Positions 53,272 to 61,376 of a stretch of DNA of 64,000 nt are shown here, piece after piece. The notes under the pieces were generated by a model. That model was not told the DNA's origin and did not search any database. It saw only the letters and a program-made list of their open reading frames with translations. The position numbers and the translations under genes were made by a program. Location: NCBI GenBank assembly GCA_013416395.1, contig JACCEP010000003.1, positions 62,001-126,000 of the forward strand. Reading direction: 5' to 3'. The stretch is from Alcaligenaceae bacterium. GTDB lineage: Bacteria; Pseudomonadota; Gammaproteobacteria; Burkholderiales; Burkholderiaceae_B. Every line of letters starts with the position of its first letter. Positions within the stretch are counted from its first letter, which is position 1.

Positions 53272-54291
53272 ATGAAATCCAATAAATTCTCTTTAAGAAG
53301 GCGCGCACTGAGTGGCGCGATTTCGCTGGCTCTGCTGGCTACATCCGGTATGCTGATCAGCCAGCCCGTACAGGCTGAGGGCGATGACTACCCCACGAGA
53401 ACGATCTCGTTGGTACTGGGTTACCCCGCTGGTGGCATCAACGATGTGATCGCGCGACGCCTGGCTGTGGATCTGGCGGAAGAGCTGGGTGTGGCTGTTA
53501 TTGTCGAGAACAAGGCCGGTGCCAATGGTGCCATTGCGGCGGGCAGCGTGGCACGTTCCAAGCCAGATGGCTACAACATTATGTTTGGTGCTATCGGCCA
53601 GGTCAGCGTCAACCAGTTTTTGCGCGATGACATGCCCTATGAGCCAGAGGATCTGTTGCCGGTAGGCAAGGTTGCTGAAGCCAATAATGTGCTGGTCATT
53701 AATGCGGCCAATGTTGACAAGTTTCCTGATGTAGCTGCGGTGGTGAAGGCAGCCAAAGCAGACCCCGGTGCGATAACGTACGCCTCGTTTGGTATTGGCT
53801 CATCGTCGCACCTGTCGGCGGAGATGCTTGCCAAAGAAGCAAATATCAAATTTCTGCATGTACCCTACAAGGGTAGCTCGCCTGCCATGGTCGGCCTCCT
53901 GGGCGGCGATGTTGACATTATGTTTGACAGCATTAATACCGCTTTGCCACACATCAAGTCAGGAAAAATCATTCCTCTTGCCATTACCAAAGACACCCGT
54001 TCAGCGGCTCTGCCTGACGTGCCCACCCTGGCCGAAAGCGGCTACCCTGATTACAAGGTGTCGTCATGGTTTGGCCTGCATGTTGCCAAAGGCACACCGC
54101 GCCCCATTATCGACAAGCTCAACGCCGTGTTGCGAAAAATTCAGGCCAAGCCCGAGATTATTGAATATTTCAGCCGCCAGAATGTGGACATGACACCCAG
54201 CACCCCCGAGGAGTACGGTGCGTTCGTCGAAACCGAGAATGCTCGCTGGGGTGCTCTGATCAAAGAGCTGAATCTTAAGACCAGCAACTAA
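53272..54291 (+). CDS. Bug-family periplasmic binding protein
   Basis: 339 residues from ATG 53272 (GAGGAAG upstream); a longer open frame to 53047 is rejected because the signal peptide begins at 53272 (KFSLRRRALSGAISLALLATS..VQA). The Bug core opens DDYPTRTISLVLGYPAGGINDVIARR. It heads an operon for CoA-linked degradation and likely captures its acid substrate. No TctAB genes nearby. Confidence 0.9.
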   Translation: MKSNKFSLRRRALSGAISLALLATSGMLISQPVQAEGDDYPTRTISLVLGYPAGGINDVIARRLAVDLAEELGVAVIVENKAGANGAIAAGSVARSKPDGYNIMFGAIGQVSVNQFLRDDMPYEPEDLLPVGKVAEANNVLVINAANVDKFPDVAAVVKAAKADPGAITYASFGIGSSSHLSAEMLAKEANIKFLHVPYKGSSPAMVGLLGGDVDIMFDSINTALPHIKSGKIIPLAITKDTRSAALPDVPTLAESGYPDYKVSSWFGLHVAKGTPRPIIDKLNAVLRKIQAKPEIIEYFSRQNVDMTPSTPEEYGAFVETENARWGALIKELNLKTSN

Positions 54292-54320
54292 TTTATATCA
54301 ACGTTTACACAGGAGTATGT

Positions 54321-55196
54321 ATGTTTGAGCGTACTGACCGGATTCTGGTCGCTGTAAAAGACCTTGACCAGGCAACTGAAAACTATCAGGCGTTGTTGGC
54401 TGCGGTAGTTATTGATGAACGAGAAAGCCCACTATTGGGTGCCAAGCGGCGTATTCTGCAGTTGGGCCGCAGTCAAGTGGAGCTTTGCCAGGCTGTGGCC
54501 GAGGGCCCCATACAGCAACATGTGGCTCAGTTCGGCGAAGGTCTTTTCTGCGGCGGCGTTTCTGTGGCGGATATGAACGCATGCCGTGAAACGCTCAAAC
54601 AATCAGGCATTAAGTTTCAAGAAGAAGACGGGCGTCTTTACCCTGAAAAAGCCGATATGTTTGGCCTGGCGTTGGCCATTTCTGAAGAGCAAGCACAACC
54701 CGTGGAGCGTTATTCGGGCCCTGTAGATTATCTTTATGAGATTACGCAGGTACTGGATACCCGCTGGCAGACTGTGGCGGATCATTATCGCGACAAGCTT
54801 AAGCTGGACGAAGAAAACTTTGTAGGCATTACGTTTGCACGGTTTGGCTATGAAGGGGTGTTGTTGCGGTTTCACCCCGACCGCCTTGATCGTATTGAAT
54901 TATCTGAAGCGCATGACGTTGCCTTCCCAATGGGGCGCTTCGTCAAAAAACGTGGCGATGCGCTGTACATGTGCTACATCGAAACCAATAACCTGGCCGA
55001 TATTATTGCCCGGCTTGAGGCACGTGGCCAGAAGTACACACGCCGCACCACCACGCCTGTAGAGCAGGACGGCCTGTGGGTTCACCCCGCCGCGCTTAAC
55101 GGCGTGCTGCTGGGTGTATCGCGCACGACACTGGCTTGGGGCTGGTCGGGCAAGCCTGAGCTGATACTGCCACTTGAAACGGGGATTGCGTCATGA
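54321..55196 (+). CDS. VOC (glyoxalase/dioxygenase) superfamily protein
   Basis: 291 residues in two similar halves, each with the beta-alpha-beta-beta-beta start of the vicinal oxygen chelate fold (RTDRILVAVKDLDQATENYQALL at the N-terminus and RWQTVADHYRDKLKLDE in the second half). Members include epimerases, extradiol dioxygenases and lyases acting on metal-chelated substrates. In an operon with a CoA transferase and hydratase an isomerase/epimerase role is plausible, but metal ligands cannot be assigned with certainty. Stop overlaps the next start by 4 bp. Confidence 0.75.
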   Translation: MFERTDRILVAVKDLDQATENYQALLAAVVIDERESPLLGAKRRILQLGRSQVELCQAVAEGPIQQHVAQFGEGLFCGGVSVADMNACRETLKQSGIKFQEEDGRLYPEKADMFGLALAISEEQAQPVERYSGPVDYLYEITQVLDTRWQTVADHYRDKLKLDEENFVGITFARFGYEGVLLRFHPDRLDRIELSEAHDVAFPMGRFVKKRGDALYMCYIETNNLADIIARLEARGQKYTRRTTTPVEQDGLWVHPAALNGVLLGVSRTTLAWGWSGKPELILPLETGIAS

Positions 55197-56614
55197 GTAA
55201 AGTGTTTCAAAACTACGTAAACGGCCAATGGCAGGCTTCTGCCAGCGATGCCACCATGGCGATTGCCGACCCCAACACGGGCAGCGTTCGTTCGCAGGTA
55301 CCCACTGGTGCACCTGAAGATGCGCAGGCTGCCATCACCGCAGCCGCCTCGGCGCTGTCGGGTTGGGCACGCACACCGTTGACAGAACGCATTGATGCGG
55401 TCAAGCGTTTGGCGGAAGCCTTGAACCAGCGCGCTGGAGTGCTGGCCAGCACCATTGCGGGCGAAGTAGGCACACCGCTGAAAATTTCGCATTATGTGCA
55501 GACCATGGCGCCAATACGTAATTGCGCAAACTTCGTCAAGGTTGCTGAAGCGTTTGAGTGGTCGCGTGAAGTCGCTAATTCGCTGGTGGTGCGCGAGCCG
55601 GTAGGCGTGGTGGCCTGCATTACGCCGTGGAATTTTCCACTGCACCAAATTGTATTGAAGGTTGTGCCTGCGCTGTTGTGCGGCAACACTGTGGTGCTCA
55701 AGCCCAGCGAACTTACGCCTGAAACCACACGCTTGTTTGCCGAGGCCGTACACGAGGCGGGCTTTCCTGCAGGCGTGGTAAACATTGTGAACGGCAATGG
55801 CGCGCAAGTGGGCATGCCTATGGTTACGTCCAAGCTTGTAAACATGGTGAGCTTTACGGGTTCGACAGCCACAGGGCAGGCCGTTATGCGTGAGGCCGCT
55901 GCCACCGTTAAAAAGGTGTCGCTGGAGCTTGGCGGCAAATCGCCTTCAGTTATTTTGCCTTCTGCCGACCTGCTGCGCGCCATAAAAGGCACCTTGGGCG
56001 GCTGCATGTTGAATAACGGTCAAACTTGCAACGCGTTGACGCGTGTGCTGGTGCCAGAAGACAAGTTGGATGAATTTAAAACGATGATCGCTGCTGAGGT
56101 CAAAAAGCTGACGGTAGGCGCCAGCCTGGAAGCCACCACGCGGCTTGGCCCGGTTATTTCGGCAACACAGCAGCAACGTGTTCAAGATCTGGTGCGCAAA
56201 GGCATAGAGCAGGGCGCTTCGGTTATTGCATCGGTTACTGAAATCCCATCCGAAGGCTTTTTCGTCAGCCCTATGGTGCTGGAGGTTAAGCCGGATAACG
56301 TGTTGGCCCGCGAAGAAGTGTTTGGCCCCGTGCTTAGCGTGCTCACCTATAAAACAGTGGAAGAGGCCGTTGCTATCGCCAACGATACTGACTATGGGCT
56401 GGCCGCTGCGGTGTGGGGCGAACCTGAAGAGGCCATGAGCGTGGCAAACCAGTTGCGTGCAGGCCAGGTCGACTTAAACGGTGCGCCGTTTAACCCCTTG
56501 GCACCGTTTGGCGGTTTTGGCATGAGCGGCATTGGACGTGAGGCCGGTTCTGCCGGGCTGGAAGAGTTTCTAGAGTACAAGTCCATTCAGCAACCACTGC
56601 CAGCGAAGGAGTAA
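55193..56614 (+). CDS. NAD(P)-dependent aldehyde dehydrogenase
   Basis: 473 residues, complete. Catalytic Cys279 in NNGQTCNALTR and general base Glu245 in LELGGKSP, with the cofactor segment TPWNFPLHQIVLKVVPALLCGN and FTGSTATGQ. Oxidises an aldehyde to the acid. With the CoA transferase directly downstream (4 bp gap) the product acid is probably then made into a CoA thioester. Confidence 0.94.
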   Translation: MSKVFQNYVNGQWQASASDATMAIADPNTGSVRSQVPTGAPEDAQAAITAAASALSGWARTPLTERIDAVKRLAEALNQRAGVLASTIAGEVGTPLKISHYVQTMAPIRNCANFVKVAEAFEWSREVANSLVVREPVGVVACITPWNFPLHQIVLKVVPALLCGNTVVLKPSELTPETTRLFAEAVHEAGFPAGVVNIVNGNGAQVGMPMVTSKLVNMVSFTGSTATGQAVMREAAATVKKVSLELGGKSPSVILPSADLLRAIKGTLGGCMLNNGQTCNALTRVLVPEDKLDEFKTMIAAEVKKLTVGASLEATTRLGPVISATQQQRVQDLVRKGIEQGASVIASVTEIPSEGFFVSPMVLEVKPDNVLAREEVFGPVLSVLTYKTVEEAVAIANDTDYGLAAAVWGEPEEAMSVANQLRAGQVDLNGAPFNPLAPFGGFGMSGIGREAGSAGLEEFLEYKSIQQPLPAKE

Positions 56615-56618
56615 GCAC

Positions 56619-57890
56619 ATGCGTGGCGCTATGGAAGATATTCGCGTTCTTGATTTAACACGTGTGCTTGCGGGCCCATGGTGCACGCAGATGTTTGCTG
56701 ATATGGGGGCCGATGTAGTCAAAATCGAGCATCCCAAACGTGGTGATGATACGCGCCACTGGGGGCCCCCATATGTACAGGATGAGCTTGGCGAGCAGTT
56801 TGAGGACTCTACCTATTACGCCTCGACCAATCGCAATAAGAAGTCGGTAGCCATCGATATTGCGACGCAAGAAGGCGCCGAGCTTGTGCGTAAGTTAGCC
56901 GTAAACAGCGATGTGTTTATCGAGAACTTCAAGGTGGGTGATTTGGCCCGGTATGGGCTTGATTACGAGACCATACGAAAGATCAACCCACGCATTGTTT
57001 ATTGCTCTATTACAGGCTATGGCCAGAGTGGGCCCTATGCAAGTCGCCCAGGGTACGACTTTGTGTTTCAGGCCGAAGCGGGTCTGATGAGTATTACCGG
57101 CGAGCGCGATGACTTGCCCGGCGGTGGACCACAAAAGGTGGGCGTGGCCATTGCTGACCTGACAACAGGTTTGTATGCGTCTACCGCCATTCTTGCTGCT
57201 ATTAACGCGCGTCACACTACAGGCGTGGGCCAATACATAGATATGGCGCTGCTTGATTGCATGACAGCATTGTCTTCAAACCAGGGGCTGTTTCAGCTGG
57301 TTAACGATATAGAGCCAGTGCGTTGGGGTAATGCACACCCTGCGCTCGTGCCTTATCAGGTATTGAAAACCCAGGACGCAAGCATAGTGGTCGCCGTGGG
57401 CAATGATTCGCAATGGGCCAAGTTTTGCAAGGCGATTGAGCGCGATGATCTGCTGAATAACCCGGTTTATAAGCGGGCTGCGGGTCGTATTACTAACCGT
57501 GAAGCGTTATTGGCAGGCGTTGAAGAAACTGTGGCGGGCAAAACCACGGCCCATTGGCTGGAAGCATTGACCCAAGCCGATGTGCCTCACGGCCGAATCA
57601 ATAACTACCGCGAGACGTTTGAGCACCCACAGGTTGTTCATCGTGAGATGGTGGTTTCGGTTAAGTCGGAAGAGAGCGGTGCGATGGTTAAGAACATAGC
57701 CAACCCCATCAAGTTTAGCGATACCCCGGTTCGTCACCACACGGCTGCTCCGTCGCTGGGGCGACACACGCATGGTGTGCTGGGTGAGCTTCTGGGTTTG
57801 TCTGACGCTGAGCTCGAGCAGCTTGGAAGCCGTGGTGTCATAGGCACAGCCAACGCTCGCAAAAACGCCGAGATTACTGCTGAAAAATAA
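56619..57890 (+). CDS. CaiB/BaiF (class III) CoA transferase
   Basis: 423 residues, start ATG 56619 with AAGGAG upstream. Typical opening VLDLTRVLAGPWCTQMFADMGADVVKIE, and catalytic Asp147 in SRPGYDFVFQAEAG, which forms the acyl-aspartate intermediate. It moves CoA between carboxylic acids without ATP. Placed between aldehyde dehydrogenase and enoyl-CoA hydratase, it should activate the acid made by the former. Confidence 0.94.
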   Translation: MRGAMEDIRVLDLTRVLAGPWCTQMFADMGADVVKIEHPKRGDDTRHWGPPYVQDELGEQFEDSTYYASTNRNKKSVAIDIATQEGAELVRKLAVNSDVFIENFKVGDLARYGLDYETIRKINPRIVYCSITGYGQSGPYASRPGYDFVFQAEAGLMSITGERDDLPGGGPQKVGVAIADLTTGLYASTAILAAINARHTTGVGQYIDMALLDCMTALSSNQGLFQLVNDIEPVRWGNAHPALVPYQVLKTQDASIVVAVGNDSQWAKFCKAIERDDLLNNPVYKRAAGRITNREALLAGVEETVAGKTTAHWLEALTQADVPHGRINNYRETFEHPQVVHREMVVSVKSEESGAMVKNIANPIKFSDTPVRHHTAAPSLGRHTHGVLGELLGLSDAELEQLGSRGVIGTANARKNAEITAEK

Positions 57891-57902
57891 TTGGATTGCA
57901 CA

Positions 57903-58631
57903 ATGATCAAAACACATTGGAACGAAAACGTTCTCGAAATCTGCATAGACCGGGCCGAGAAGAAAAATGCACTTAGCCATGTCATGTATGACGACCTGAC
58001 CGAAGCCATTGCAGGCGCTGATCGTGTACCCACATGCCAGGCCATTATTGTTTATGGTGCGGGCGGCATATTTACAGCCGGCGCAGATATTAAAGATTTT
58101 CAAAAGAAACGTGATGGCAGCGATTCGCCTGCCGTCAAGTACCTGAGACAGCTCGCCGTGACGAAATGCCCGCTTATCGCGGCAGTGGAGGGTTTTGCGA
58201 TTGGCATAGGCTCGACCATGCTGCAGCATTTTGACTTTGTGTATACCACGGCTAATACGCGCTTTCGCATGCCGTTTACCGAACTGGGTTTATGCCCTGA
58301 AGGTGGCTCTACCATTTTGATGGAACGCCTGGTCGGGTTGCGCAAAGCCATGCAGTGGCTTGTAGAATGCCAGCCTTTCGATGGCACTGAAGCGGTGCAA
58401 ACTGGTTTTGCCACAGCACTTGCTGAAGAAGGAAAAACCCTGGAGCGAGCCAGAGCTACTGCCAGCAACCTGGCGAAACTGCATGGCGATGCCGTGCGCC
58501 AGAGCAAGCATATGCTGAAGTACACCAATCAGTCGGCGCTGACAGCGGCAATTGATTACGAAGTGCAGGTGTTCAATGAGCAGATTAATTCAGACTACGC
58601 GCAAAAGGTTTTCAGCAAGTTTCTTTCTTGA
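57903..58631 (+). CDS. Enoyl-CoA hydratase/isomerase family protein
   Basis: 242 residues from ATG 57903 (a TTG at 57891 is in frame directly after the transferase stop). Crotonase motifs: oxyanion segment YGAGGIFTAGADIKDF and LGLCPEGGSTILMERLVG with the catalytic Glu. Hydrates or isomerises an enoyl-CoA. Last gene of the operon, convergent with the IclR gene. Confidence 0.9.
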   Translation: MIKTHWNENVLEICIDRAEKKNALSHVMYDDLTEAIAGADRVPTCQAIIVYGAGGIFTAGADIKDFQKKRDGSDSPAVKYLRQLAVTKCPLIAAVEGFAIGIGSTMLQHFDFVYTTANTRFRMPFTELGLCPEGGSTILMERLVGLRKAMQWLVECQPFDGTEAVQTGFATALAEEGKTLERARATASNLAKLHGDAVRQSKHMLKYTNQSALTAAIDYEVQVFNEQINSDYAQKVFSKFLS

Positions 58632-58708
58632 TACGGGCAGTTAACGTGGGTCTCACGGAGTCGTGTTGCAAAAGATACGAATACCTGAGACTTCATTAGC
58701 GTGCTTTT

Positions 58709-59503
58709 TTAAAGACGGCGCAATTGCTCGGCCGTGGCCAGCATCTCGGGCAGATACCTGTCTTTGATCTCGTTGGTATGCACATACTTGGGGTTGGACG
58801 TGACGCTTAGCGCCATTAAGAACTCATAGCCGGGCACCTGTATGGGTATAGCGATACCGCTAAGCTCCAGGCCCATTTCCTGGTCAACAATGGCGTAGCC
58901 GTCAGCTTTGGCGGCCTGCAGCGCTGCGCGCAAGGCAGGCTCTTGAGTAACGGTAAACTCTGTGTAGGGTTCAAGCCTGATCTTGGCCATATACAGGTTT
59001 AGTTCTTCTTCCGGCAGGTTTGCCAGTAATACGCGCCCCAGCGAGGTGCAATACGCGGGCAGACGGCTACCCATGCCCAGCGACTGCGGCAGTAGCTTTT
59101 TGCTCTGTGAGCGCACAAGATAAACCACGTCTTCATCATTAAGTATGGCTAGAGCGCAATTGGTATGTACTTGGTCGCTAAGCGTATCCAGCAGGGGCTG
59201 CGCACGGGTAATAATGGCTTCAGATGAAAAATAGGCATGACCTATTTTGAGCACCTGCGGCTTTAGCCTGTATTTACCATCGCTACGCTCGACCATTTCT
59301 AGCTGTTCAAGCGTATAAAGACAACGCCTGACCACAGCCCTGTCCAGTTGTGTGCGTGCAGCCAGGTCGGCAACGCTGGCAGCCGATTTTCTTTCAGAGA
59401 ATGCAAGCAAAACCTCTATGCCGCGGGCAAGCGACAGCATGAAATCAGGGTCGCCGCGCAATTCGCTGTATTTGCCAGTACTACTGGCGTTGGGTAACTT
59501 CAT
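58709..59503 (-). CDS. IclR-family transcriptional regulator
   Basis: 264 residues. N-terminal winged helix (MLSLARGIEVLLAFSERKSAASVADLAARTQLDRAVVRRCLYTLEQL) then the IclR effector domain (GSRLPAYCTSLGRVLLANLPEEELN, IVDQEMGLELSGIAIPIQ). It resembles the PcaR/PobR branch that controls aromatic acid catabolism. It lies at the end of the Bug-VOC-ALDH-CoA operon in convergent orientation and is the likely regulator of it and/or of the ferredoxin genes on its other side. Confidence 0.92.
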   Translation of the reverse strand: MKLPNASSTGKYSELRGDPDFMLSLARGIEVLLAFSERKSAASVADLAARTQLDRAVVRRCLYTLEQLEMVERSDGKYRLKPQVLKIGHAYFSSEAIITRAQPLLDTLSDQVHTNCALAILNDEDVVYLVRSQSKKLLPQSLGMGSRLPAYCTSLGRVLLANLPEEELNLYMAKIRLEPYTEFTVTQEPALRAALQAAKADGYAIVDQEMGLELSGIAIPIQVPGYEFLMALSVTSNPKYVHTNEIKDRYLPEMLATAEQLRRL

Positions 59504-59654
59504 GTTATGTAGACGGGCTTTTATTTGAGCGCGGGGTGCGTTGATCTGGCAGCGTACGAAAGCAGGGCGGCCCTATTGAAAATTGACGTTTAACCTGCGA
59601 AGCCAACCCGTAATGTACGACGCATGGCAAGCACCCGCTGACAGTTGAGCCAGC

Positions 59655-59866
59655 TTAATGAGCGTTTGTGTGGGTATTGTAGTGTGTTGCGAAAGGCAAA
59701 GCCGAAGCAGGCTGTTCGTAGGCATGGCCCGCCAGCGCGATGTCTTCGAGCTCGATGCCTACCAAGTTATAGATGAAGCTCTCATCGGCACGTTGACATG
59801 TATGTTCGTTGGCAAGTACATCCCTTGACGCAACGATTTTTCTTCTCAGCAGATAGTGCGGCGCAC
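59655..59866 (-). pseudogene. Open C-terminal reading frame without a start (possible gene remnant)
   Basis: About 70 codons stay open on the minus strand up to TAA at 59655-59657 with no ATG or GTG; a TTG near 59767 is the only late start. The frame is GC-rich at third positions like real genes here and reads for example RADESFIYNLVGIELEDIALAG and ends FATHYNTHTNAH. It begins right at the ferredoxin stop in another frame. It may be the 3' end of a gene lost by deletion; no family recognised. Confidence 0.35.
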
Positions 59867-59869
59867 TCG

Positions 59870-60148
59870 CTACCAGGAGACCTCCACGTCACCCAGAATA
59901 AAGGTCTGACAAGCCATGCGATAGCCGGCTTCGAAATCTTCGGGTTTCAGGTGCTTGCGCTCTTTGGGCTTTATTTTGTCGGTATTCTCAATGCCTTGTT
60001 CTATCAAACACTTGCATGTACCGCACAGTCCGCCACCGCATTTAAAGGGGATGCCGCCTCGCTCTTTGATCGACACCCTTAGCAGGTTGCTGTTTTCAGG
60101 GGCTTCAACAATCTTTTGCTCAGAATTGATAAACGTGATTTGAACCAT
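59870..60148 (-). CDS. Plant-type 2Fe-2S ferredoxin
   Basis: 92 residues. The cluster ligands are C-x4-C-x2-C in KCGGGLCGTCKC (about Cys37, Cys42, Cys45) and a fourth Cys in RMACQTF. It should carry electrons from a reductase to an oxygenase or dehydrogenase. Third gene of a tight operon: its start is 3 bp after the unknown 104-residue protein. Different from the other ferredoxin by its shorter N-terminus and Lys/Glu-rich middle. Confidence 0.9.
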   Translation of the reverse strand: MVQITFINSEQKIVEAPENSNLLRVSIKERGGIPFKCGGGLCGTCKCLIEQGIENTDKIKPKERKHLKPEDFEAGYRMACQTFILGDVEVSW

Positions 60149-60151
60149 GAG

Positions 60152-60466
60152 TTATTGCTCCGCCGCCGGTTGCTCACAAAGGCGCAAATCGGCCTCCAGG
60201 TTGCCGAACTCCACCAGATGATGCAGTTCGGCGCGCGCCTGTTCCAGTGTGTCGAATTTTTCAAGAAACTTGGTAGGTACCGAGTTACTTATATAAGGTG
60301 GGTCGTCTTCTGTGATGCGTACACGACCTTCGCGCTCCATCTTGATCAACTGGTATATGGCTTTCAAGCGGCCATAAAACAGATACTCGTACGACTCAAT
60401 AATGGTGGCGCTCTCGTCGACCAAGGCACTGTATTGGCCCGGCTTGCTGGTAATAATTGCGTACAT
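60152..60466 (-). CDS. Conserved-looking 104-residue protein between two ferredoxins
   Basis: Start ATG 60466 (AAGGA upstream). The sequence opens MYAIITSKPGQYSALVD, has YEYLFYGRLKAIYQLIK, a central SNSVPTKFLEKFDTLEQA and no Cys motif beyond one near the C-terminus, so it is not itself an Fe-S protein. No signal peptide or membrane segment. Tight spacing to ferredoxins on both sides (19 bp and 3 bp) suggests a protein of the same electron-transfer complex, perhaps a small oxygenase-associated subunit; this is inference. Confidence 0.7.
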   Translation of the reverse strand: MYAIITSKPGQYSALVDESATIIESYEYLFYGRLKAIYQLIKMEREGRVRITEDDPPYISNSVPTKFLEKFDTLEQARAELHHLVEFGNLEADLRLCEQPAAEQ

Positions 60467-60485
60467 TGCGTGTCCTTGGTTTGAA

Positions 60486-60800
60486 TTAAGCCTGCTGGGC
60501 AATCGGCGCAACGTCTTGGGTAAGCTCAATGTCATGCGTCAACCAAAGCTGGCACACCAGTCGATACCCCTCTTCGATACGCTCACCCAGCTGTTTTTTT
60601 TCTTTCCAATTGGGTGCAGGAAGATGCTCCGCACCCGCAAGCACTTTGCAGGCACAGGTTGCACATTTGCCCATCCCACATTTGTAGGCCAGGTTGGGGT
60701 AGGGGAAGTCTTTGATTCCTGCTCTTACCACTAGGTTGGTGTTTTCTTTGACGGTTCCGGTGTGAACCTCACCGGCTTTATGAAATGTGACGATAGGCAT
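60486..60800 (-). CDS. 2Fe-2S ferredoxin
   Basis: 104 residues from ATG 60800. Cluster ligands in YKCGMGKCATCACKV (C-x4-C-x2-C) and a fourth Cys in RLVCQLWL. First gene of the three-gene operon. A GTATAC dyad lies 57 bp upstream of the start. Works as an electron carrier; the partner enzyme is not obvious in the window. Confidence 0.9.
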   Translation of the reverse strand: MPIVTFHKAGEVHTGTVKENTNLVVRAGIKDFPYPNLAYKCGMGKCATCACKVLAGAEHLPAPNWKEKKQLGERIEEGYRLVCQLWLTHDIELTQDVAPIAQQA

Positions 60801-61139
60801 AGTGTGAACCTGCAAGATTAAAAGCCGAGAAAAGAGAATGCTTTACATTGGATATAGTATACCGTTTTAATTGTGACGCTCTTCTAGGGGTTAGTCCTAA
60901 ACCTTGTTGTAGATTAAGAAAAGGATGGATCACCACGCGCATGCTTGGCGTAGATCAAGGAAAAGATTGCCTACCTGACTTATGATCGTATACAGATTTG
61001 CTGTTTTTGACGACCAAACCATTGCTTTTCGTGGGTGTAAGCCGCTGTAAAGCAGCCAGGATGGCACTCGATTGGAACCAATCAGTGGCTTTACGTTCTA
61101 ATTGAATGTATACTTAATTCACTGCAATAGGTGTTTACC
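60801..61139. promoter_or_regulatory. Divergent promoter region with three GTATAC dyads
   Basis: GTATAC occurs at 60857, 60988 and 61108. The middle one, in the context ATGATCGTATACAG, matches the GntR operator context ATGATTGTATACAA at 38525 closely. No gene is seen in these 339 bp. Confidence 0.5.
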
Positions 61140-61358
61140 ATGAATAAAACTTCCAATTATTACCGTGATACTCCAGTGGGCCAACAGCTAGGCGTGTTTT
61201 ATGAAGACCGTGCCACGTTGCGCCGTACCATCTCTTTGTTTCCGTCTTTGTCTGCGATGTTTGGCAACGCCAAGAGTAGAGCGCAAGCAGCAAAGTCTGC
61301 CAAGGCAAAAGTCGACAGGGGTCATCACTCAGGCCACCATACGGTACACCACGCCTGA
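61140..61358 (+). CDS. Small basic protein with His-rich tail, unknown
   Basis: 72 residues from ATG 61140. The N-terminal half (YYRDTPVGQQLGVFYEDRATLRRTISLFPSL) looks folded and amphipathic; the second half is Ala/Lys-rich and ends HHSGHHTVHHA, with six His that could bind a metal. Divergent from the ferredoxin operon and convergent with the reductase gene (18 bp between stops). No family recognised; real gene status is likely but not certain. Confidence 0.5.
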   Translation: MNKTSNYYRDTPVGQQLGVFYEDRATLRRTISLFPSLSAMFGNAKSRAQAAKSAKAKVDRGHHSGHHTVHHA

Positions 61359-61376
61359 AACCCAGCGACTGAAAGA

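Noticed and set aside
59658-59825. Plus-strand 55-codon frame opposite the orphan frame behind the ferredoxins
   Set aside because: Its Cys/Arg-rich translation and lack of a ribosome site are typical of an antisense shadow; the minus-strand frame has better coding character.
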